A DNA stretch of 64,000 nt from CAYSQW01 sp964433135. Its GTDB lineage: Bacteria; Acidobacteriota; Aminicenantia; Aminicenantales; Aminicenantaceae. The notes under the pieces were generated by a model, which did not search any database, had not been told where the DNA came from, and worked only from the letters and a program-made list of their open reading frames with translations. Both the position numbers and the translations under genes were made by a program. The stretch is taken from the NCBI GenBank assembly GCA_964433135.1, contig CAYSQW010000012.1, forward strand, positions 1-64,000, given 5' to 3'. Shown here one piece after another: positions 59,979 to 64,000 of this stretch. Each line of letters opens with the position of its first letter. Positions within the stretch are counted from its first letter, which is position 1.

Positions 59979-61751
59979 ATGGACGAAAAAATCACGATTA
60001 CGATCAACAATAAGGCTTATAAGGTCAATTCCGATCAGACGATCATGGAAGCCGCCGATGCCTGCGGTTATCACATCCCCCGTCTCTGTTATCACCCCAA
60101 GCTGTCCATCGAAGGAGCATGCCGGGTTTGTATCGTGCAGGTCGAAGGGATGAAAGGCTATGTGGCTTCCTGCGCCTATCCCGTTGCCGACGGCATGAAG
60201 GTTTTCACCAACACGCCCGAAATCCGGCGGGCCCGGCGGGATATCGTTGAACTGCTGTTGGACAATCATCCCGAGGACTGCCATACCTGCGAGCGCGACG
60301 GCAACTGTGAGCTTCAGCGGCTGGCTTACGCGATGGGGATCCGCCACCGGCATTTTGTCGGCGAAAGGAAGAGGTACGAAAAGGATCTTTCATCGCCGGC
60401 GGTCATTCGGGATCCGGATAAGTGTATCCTCTGCGGGCGTTGTGTTCGGATGTGCTCTGAAATTCAAGGAATTCACAACCTGGATTATGCCCACCGTGGA
60501 TTCAATACCGTCGTGATGCCGGCATACAACATGCCCATGGACGAATCCGTTTGCTCCAGCTGCGGACAGTGCGTCAATGTCTGTCCGACCGCCGCGTTTC
60601 TGGAAAAGAACTGCACCCAGGAGCTTTTCGATGCACTGGATGACGGGTCTCTCGTGAAAGTGGTTCAGATCGCCCCGGCTGTTCGAGCCGCCATTGGGGA
60701 ATCTTTCGGTCTTGAAACCGGCCGCAACATGGAGCATGAAACCGTGGCGGCGCTGCGGAAGTTGGGTTTCGATTATGTCTTCGACACCCAATTCGCGGCC
60801 GACCTGACCATCATGGAGGAATCCAATGAATTTCTGGAACGTGTGCAGAACAAAAAAAATCTGCCGATGATCACGTCCTGTTCTCCGGGATGGGTAAACA
60901 GCATGGAGCATTTCTACCCGGATCTGATCGATAATGTCTCTACGTGTAAATCTCCCATGTCCATGATGAGCGCGGTGGTGAAGACCTATTTCGCGGATAA
61001 GATTAAAGCGAAACCGGAAGATATTTTGGTTGTGGCGGTGATGCCCTGTACCGCCAAAAAAGACGAAGCCGTGCGTTCTGAACTGAAAGTCGACGGTCGC
61101 GATGCCACCGATTTTGTCATCACCACACGGGAATTGGCTTGGATGATCAAATCCGCCGGCATCGACTTCGTCCACATCCAGGGAGAAGGATTCGACAAAC
61201 CGCTGGGAATGTCATCAGGAGCCGGAACCATTTTCGGCGTTACGGGCGGGGTCATGGAAGCGGCCATCCGAACGGCATATGAACTGTATACCGGGGAGAC
61301 GCTGATCGATATCGAGGTCGAAGATATTCGCGGTCTGACCGGAGTCAAACAAGGCAGGATTCAGATGGATGGTAAGGAGATCCGCGTCGCCGTGGCGCAC
61401 GGGCTGGGGAATGCCCATCGATTGCTGGATGTGGTTCGCAAGGAACCCGACAGATATCATTTTATTGAGATCATGGGGTGTCCCGGCGGATGCATCGGAG
61501 GCGGGGGGCAGCCGTACGCCGATATGAATTCCATCCCCCTGGATGCGGATTGCTTGCGCAAAAGAGCCGAAGCGCTTTACGGCAGCGACCGGCGCAACAC
61601 GATCCGGCGCAGCCATGAGAATCCCGAGATACAACGTCTTTACAAGGAATTTCTCGGCCGACCTTTGGGAGAGCGGTCACATCAACTGCTGCATACCCGT
61701 TATGCCGCCAAAAAACCGCGCGGGATCGTTTCACAATCACTTCGGTCATAA
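59979..61751 (+). CDS. hydA: [FeFe] hydrogenase catalytic subunit
   Basis: 590 residues. The N-terminal [2Fe-2S] domain (CYHPKLSIEGACRVC) and the NuoG-like HxxxCxxC region are followed by two [4Fe-4S] sites CILCGRCVRMC and CSSCGQCVNVCP. The H-cluster motifs are L1 TSCSPGW (residues 299-305), L2 MPCTAKKDE (Met355-Cys357) and L3 MGCPGGCIGG with Cys501 and Cys505. L1 is TSCCPxW in many hydrogenases; the Ser at 302 is a variant. The C-terminal 75 residues after L3 extend past the small-subunit part of other enzymes. It catalyses H2/H+ conversion in the cytoplasm with HydB and HydC. Confidence 0.95.
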   Translation: MDEKITITINNKAYKVNSDQTIMEAADACGYHIPRLCYHPKLSIEGACRVCIVQVEGMKGYVASCAYPVADGMKVFTNTPEIRRARRDIVELLLDNHPEDCHTCERDGNCELQRLAYAMGIRHRHFVGERKRYEKDLSSPAVIRDPDKCILCGRCVRMCSEIQGIHNLDYAHRGFNTVVMPAYNMPMDESVCSSCGQCVNVCPTAAFLEKNCTQELFDALDDGSLVKVVQIAPAVRAAIGESFGLETGRNMEHETVAALRKLGFDYVFDTQFAADLTIMEESNEFLERVQNKKNLPMITSCSPGWVNSMEHFYPDLIDNVSTCKSPMSMMSAVVKTYFADKIKAKPEDILVVAVMPCTAKKDEAVRSELKVDGRDATDFVITTRELAWMIKSAGIDFVHIQGEGFDKPLGMSSGAGTIFGVTGGVMEAAIRTAYELYTGETLIDIEVEDIRGLTGVKQGRIQMDGKEIRVAVAHGLGNAHRLLDVVRKEPDRYHFIEIMGCPGGCIGGGGQPYADMNSIPLDADCLRKRAEALYGSDRRNTIRRSHENPEIQRLYKEFLGRPLGERSHQLLHTRYAAKKPRGIVSQSLRS

Positions 61752-61754
61752 AGG

Positions 61755-63284
61755 ATGAAAGCCATGAAGTACAATACGCTTTCGGGACACGGTCACAGTT
61801 CAGTTGAGTTGGATGATTGGATCCGCGACAGGATCCGGCCTGAAGAGATCGAAAAGTACATGCCGGACGGACGATGTTTCATCGATGCCGCGTCCATCGA
61901 AAAAGATCTGGCGGACAATGTCCGGCCGGATCCTTTCAGGGTTCGAGATATATTAGAGAAATCACTTTCGATTCAGACATTGAGTCCGGAAGAGACCGCC
62001 TGCCTGCTCCATGTCGAAGACGCCGATTTTCGAGTGGAAATGGAAGCCGCCGCCGCGGAAGTGAAGCAACGAGTCTACGATAACCGTATCGTGACCTTCG
62101 CTCCGCTGTACCTGGGGAATTACTGCGTCAACGATTGTGCCTACTGCGGTTTCCGGAAAAGCAACCGGCAGGAAAAAAGGCGGGTGTTGACCATGGAGGA
62201 GATTACCCGGGAAACCGAGGTGCTGGCCGGCCGCATCGGACACAAGCGTCTTATCGTCGTGTATGGTGAACACCCGATGACGGGTGTGGAATACATGGTG
62301 GAAAGTCTGAAAACCATCGCATCCGTCGAGGTGAAAACCCGAAAAGGGACAGGGCGGATCCGGCGGGCGAATATCAATGCTGCTCCTCTGTCTATCGCGG
62401 AATTGAAGCGGCTGCATTCCGCCGGGATCGGAACCTACCAGGTTTTTCAGGAAACCTATCACCGCCCCACCTACGAAGACGTTCATCCCCGCGGCACGAT
62501 CAAGGGGGATTACCTGTGGAGGCTGACATGCATGCACCGGTCCTTGGAGGCGGGTGCGGATGATGTGGGATTGGGTGTGCTGTTCGGGCTTTATGATTGG
62601 AAATTCGAGGTCATGGGGCTGTTGGCGCATGCCCGGGAACTCGAGGATAAATTCGGCATCGGGCCGCATACCATCTCTTTCCCCCGCTTGGAACCGGCCG
62701 GCAATACGCCCTTCATCGAAAGAGCGCCGTATCGTGTTGGAGATGACGATTTCAGGCGCCTGGTCACCGTCATTCGGCTGGCTGTCCCTTATACGGGGAT
62801 GATCCTGACCGCCCGGGAAAACGAGGCGGTTCGCCGTTCCATCCTTCCCCTCGGATGCACCCAGATGGATGCTTCGACCCGTATCGGATTAGGAGGATAT
62901 ACCGACGATAACGGTCGCCAGAGGAAGGACCGGCAGCAGTTTTTACTGGGAGACACGAGAAGCTTGGATGCCGTTATCAGAGAACTGGCGGAATCAGGAA
63001 CCATAACGTCTTTCTGTACGGCCGGCTACCGCTGCGGACGTACGGGAAAGCGGATCATGGATCTTCTGCGAACGGGAAAAGAAGGAGAATTCTGTAAATT
63101 GAACGCGGTTCTTACTTTTCGGGAATGGCTGGATGATTTTGCCTCTCCCGATACCGCGGCCGCCGGTCAGGCGCTGATAGAGCGTGAGCTGAATGAAGTG
63201 AGTCGGAAAATGCCCGCGTTCTATCCGCAATTTTCAGAGTATTACTCCCGGATCGGCCGAGGGGAAAGGGATCTGTATTTTTAG
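61755..63284 (+). CDS. hydG: Radical SAM maturase HydG ([FeFe] hydrogenase H-cluster assembly)
   Basis: 509 residues from ATG 61755 (an ATG at 61764 has the better-spaced AAGGA). The radical SAM motif CVNDCAYC gives Cys124, Cys128 and Cys131. Conserved HydG stretches such as YQVFQETYHRPTYEDVHP (in part) and DGRCFIDAASIE follow. HydG splits tyrosine to supply CO and CN- for the Fe subcluster. Its auxiliary [5Fe-5S] site is normally C-x2-C-x22-C; here it reads CTAGYRCGRTG ... FCKLNAV, with Gly424 in the second Cys position, a nearby Cys427 and Cys447 last. The gene follows hydA by 3 nt. Confidence 0.93.
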   Translation: MKAMKYNTLSGHGHSSVELDDWIRDRIRPEEIEKYMPDGRCFIDAASIEKDLADNVRPDPFRVRDILEKSLSIQTLSPEETACLLHVEDADFRVEMEAAAAEVKQRVYDNRIVTFAPLYLGNYCVNDCAYCGFRKSNRQEKRRVLTMEEITRETEVLAGRIGHKRLIVVYGEHPMTGVEYMVESLKTIASVEVKTRKGTGRIRRANINAAPLSIAELKRLHSAGIGTYQVFQETYHRPTYEDVHPRGTIKGDYLWRLTCMHRSLEAGADDVGLGVLFGLYDWKFEVMGLLAHARELEDKFGIGPHTISFPRLEPAGNTPFIERAPYRVGDDDFRRLVTVIRLAVPYTGMILTARENEAVRRSILPLGCTQMDASTRIGLGGYTDDNGRQRKDRQQFLLGDTRSLDAVIRELAESGTITSFCTAGYRCGRTGKRIMDLLRTGKEGEFCKLNAVLTFREWLDDFASPDTAAAGQALIERELNEVSRKMPAFYPQFSEYYSRIGRGERDLYF

Positions 63285-63329
63285 GAACGATGTGTTCGCT
63301 TGAATGAAGATGAGAAAGAGGTTACAACA

Positions 63330-63848
63330 ATGGGAAGCTCAAGCAAAAAGAAACTCCAAGAATTAATTCGTGAGATCGAGAAAATCAGAAAAGGGGAGGA
63401 TCCGGAATCCTATTTGATCGCGGTTTTACACCGGGCTCAGCAGATTTTCGGCTATCTGCCCCAGCATGTCATGGACGAGATCGCGCTGGCCATGGACATC
63501 CCCACCGCCCATATATGGGGGGTGGCGACTTTTTATCACTATTTCAATCTCACCCCTCCGGGGAAACATGTGATTTCGGTGTGTCTGGGTACGGCCTGTT
63601 ACATCAAGGGGGCGGGACAGATCCTCGATGCGATCAAGGAACATCTGCGGATCGAAATCGGGGATGTCACCGCGGACGGCCTGTTCTCTTTGCAGGGAGC
63701 AAGATGCTTGGGAGCTTGCGGACAGGCTCCTGTGGTGATGATCGATGAGAAGATCTATGGAGAACTCAATCCTGAAAAGATCATCAAGATTCTTCAGGCC
63801 TTCCGCCGGGAAGAGAAGAAAAACAGTCAAAAGGAAGCATCCGTATAG
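63330..63848 (+). CDS. hydC: [2Fe-2S] subunit of bifurcating hydrogenase (HydC/NuoE-like)
   Basis: 172 residues from ATG 63330, preferred because GAGG lies 8 nt upstream; a TTG start at 63300 would give 182 residues. The NuoE signature YLIAVLHRAQQIFGYLP and IPTAHIWGVATFYHYFNLTP is followed by C-LGTA-C (VCLGTACYIKGA) and C-LGA-C (ARCLGACGQAP), giving the C-x4-C...C-x3-C ligands for [2Fe-2S]. It connects HydB to the electron path. It is encoded after the maturase hydG, 45 nt after its stop, inside the same operon. Confidence 0.94.
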   Translation: MGSSSKKKLQELIREIEKIRKGEDPESYLIAVLHRAQQIFGYLPQHVMDEIALAMDIPTAHIWGVATFYHYFNLTPPGKHVISVCLGTACYIKGAGQILDAIKEHLRIEIGDVTADGLFSLQGARCLGACGQAPVVMIDEKIYGELNPEKIIKILQAFRREEKKNSQKEASV

Positions 63849-63857
63849 GCGGTGAAA

Positions 63858-64000
63858 ATGCAACTGCAGCGTGTATTGAATCGGGTTTATTCCGAGAAGC
63901 GGCCCCGGATCGAGGATCTGGAGTTTCTCCTTTCGCTGAAGACCCCCGATAAACGGGATGCCTTGTTCGATTTCGCCGACAGAGTTCGGGAAACCCATAT
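63858..64000 (+). CDS. hydE: Start of radical SAM maturase HydE, cut by the window edge
   Basis: Only the first 47 codons are present, with no stop: MQLQRVLNRVYSEKRP ... DLEFLLSLKTPDKRDALFDFADRVRETH. The order of a helix with DLEFLLSL and a following LFDFADRVRETH matches the N-terminus of HydE, which precedes its Cx3Cx2C motif. The location after hydG and hydC, 9 nt after the hydC stop, fits a maturase cluster. Biotin-synthase relatives are the alternative. The radical SAM motif would be outside the window. Confidence 0.72.
   Translation, partial: MQLQRVLNRVYSEKRPRIEDLEFLLSLKTPDKRDALFDFADRVRETH

Noticed and set aside
1..64000. CRISPR arrays, insertion sequences, integrases, rRNA genes
   Set aside because: I saw no regularly spaced repeats, no transposase or integrase motifs and no rRNA sequence; the only RNA gene supported is tRNA-Leu.

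Overview
The window is one contiguous stretch of bacterial chromosome, densely coded on both strands, with no phage, insertion sequence, CRISPR array or rRNA that I can see. The organism looks like a Gram-negative, anaerobic, probably uncultured bacterium: there are a TolC-type outer-membrane channel, two predicted beta-barrels, lipoproteins, a Tat component, a Rex-controlled [FeFe] hydrogenase and low-potential Fe-S enzymes. The GWxTD-domain protein, DUF4097 pair, TPR/beta-propeller proteins and large M14 peptidase with a GATase-like end together suggest an Acidobacteriota/Aminicenantes-like lineage. This is inference; there is no rRNA in the window to prove it.

Layout. 1-296: start of a gene running off the left edge (Vms1/eRF1-like release-factor family). 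556-10855: a catabolic and uptake cluster (DapA-family aldolase/deaminase, D-2-hydroxyacid dehydrogenase, a multi-subunit FAD/Fe-S dehydrogenase split over five genes, TAXI-TRAP transporter, enolase-superfamily enzyme, GntR/FCD regulator). 11044-11132: tRNA-Leu(CAG), followed by a B12-type radical SAM gene and a GWxTD gene. 13508-14808: a coiled-coil methyltransferase and TatA. 15014-22295: lepA, three genes of unknown function, mtnA and tsaD. 22399-28236: two large paralogous GT-C-like membrane glycosyltransferases flanking a GT2 glycosyltransferase.

28395-35736: an overlapping operon with the whole shikimate route from DAHP synthase to chorismate (with an AroE-AroK fusion), ending in a chorismatase-like gene. 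The DAHP synthase lacks an added regulatory domain and its promoter carries a perfect 19-bp palindrome, so the operon looks like a dedicated supply line for a hydroxybenzoate-type or dihydroxy-cyclohexadiene product. It continues into a secreted beta-propeller/TPR protein with a CxxCH motif. 38454-45339: a TolC-family protein, two glycosyltransferases and a large FAD/Fe-S oxidoreductase fusion with a Met/Pro-rich tail.

45410-48509 (minus strand): an ECF sigma factor, a membrane anti-sigma factor with a HEAT-like end and two secreted DUF4097 proteins, with a candidate auto-regulatory ECF promoter. 48661-54855: purM, a beta-barrel protein, the M14 peptidase, a second beta-barrel protein and a single-domain response regulator. 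55195-64000: a Rex operator and promoter, then rex, a sensor histidine kinase, a [2Fe-2S] protein, hydB, hydA, hydG, hydC and the start of hydE. This is an electron-bifurcating type [FeFe] hydrogenase with its maturases, apparently tuned by NADH/NAD+ through Rex and perhaps by the kinase/receiver pair.
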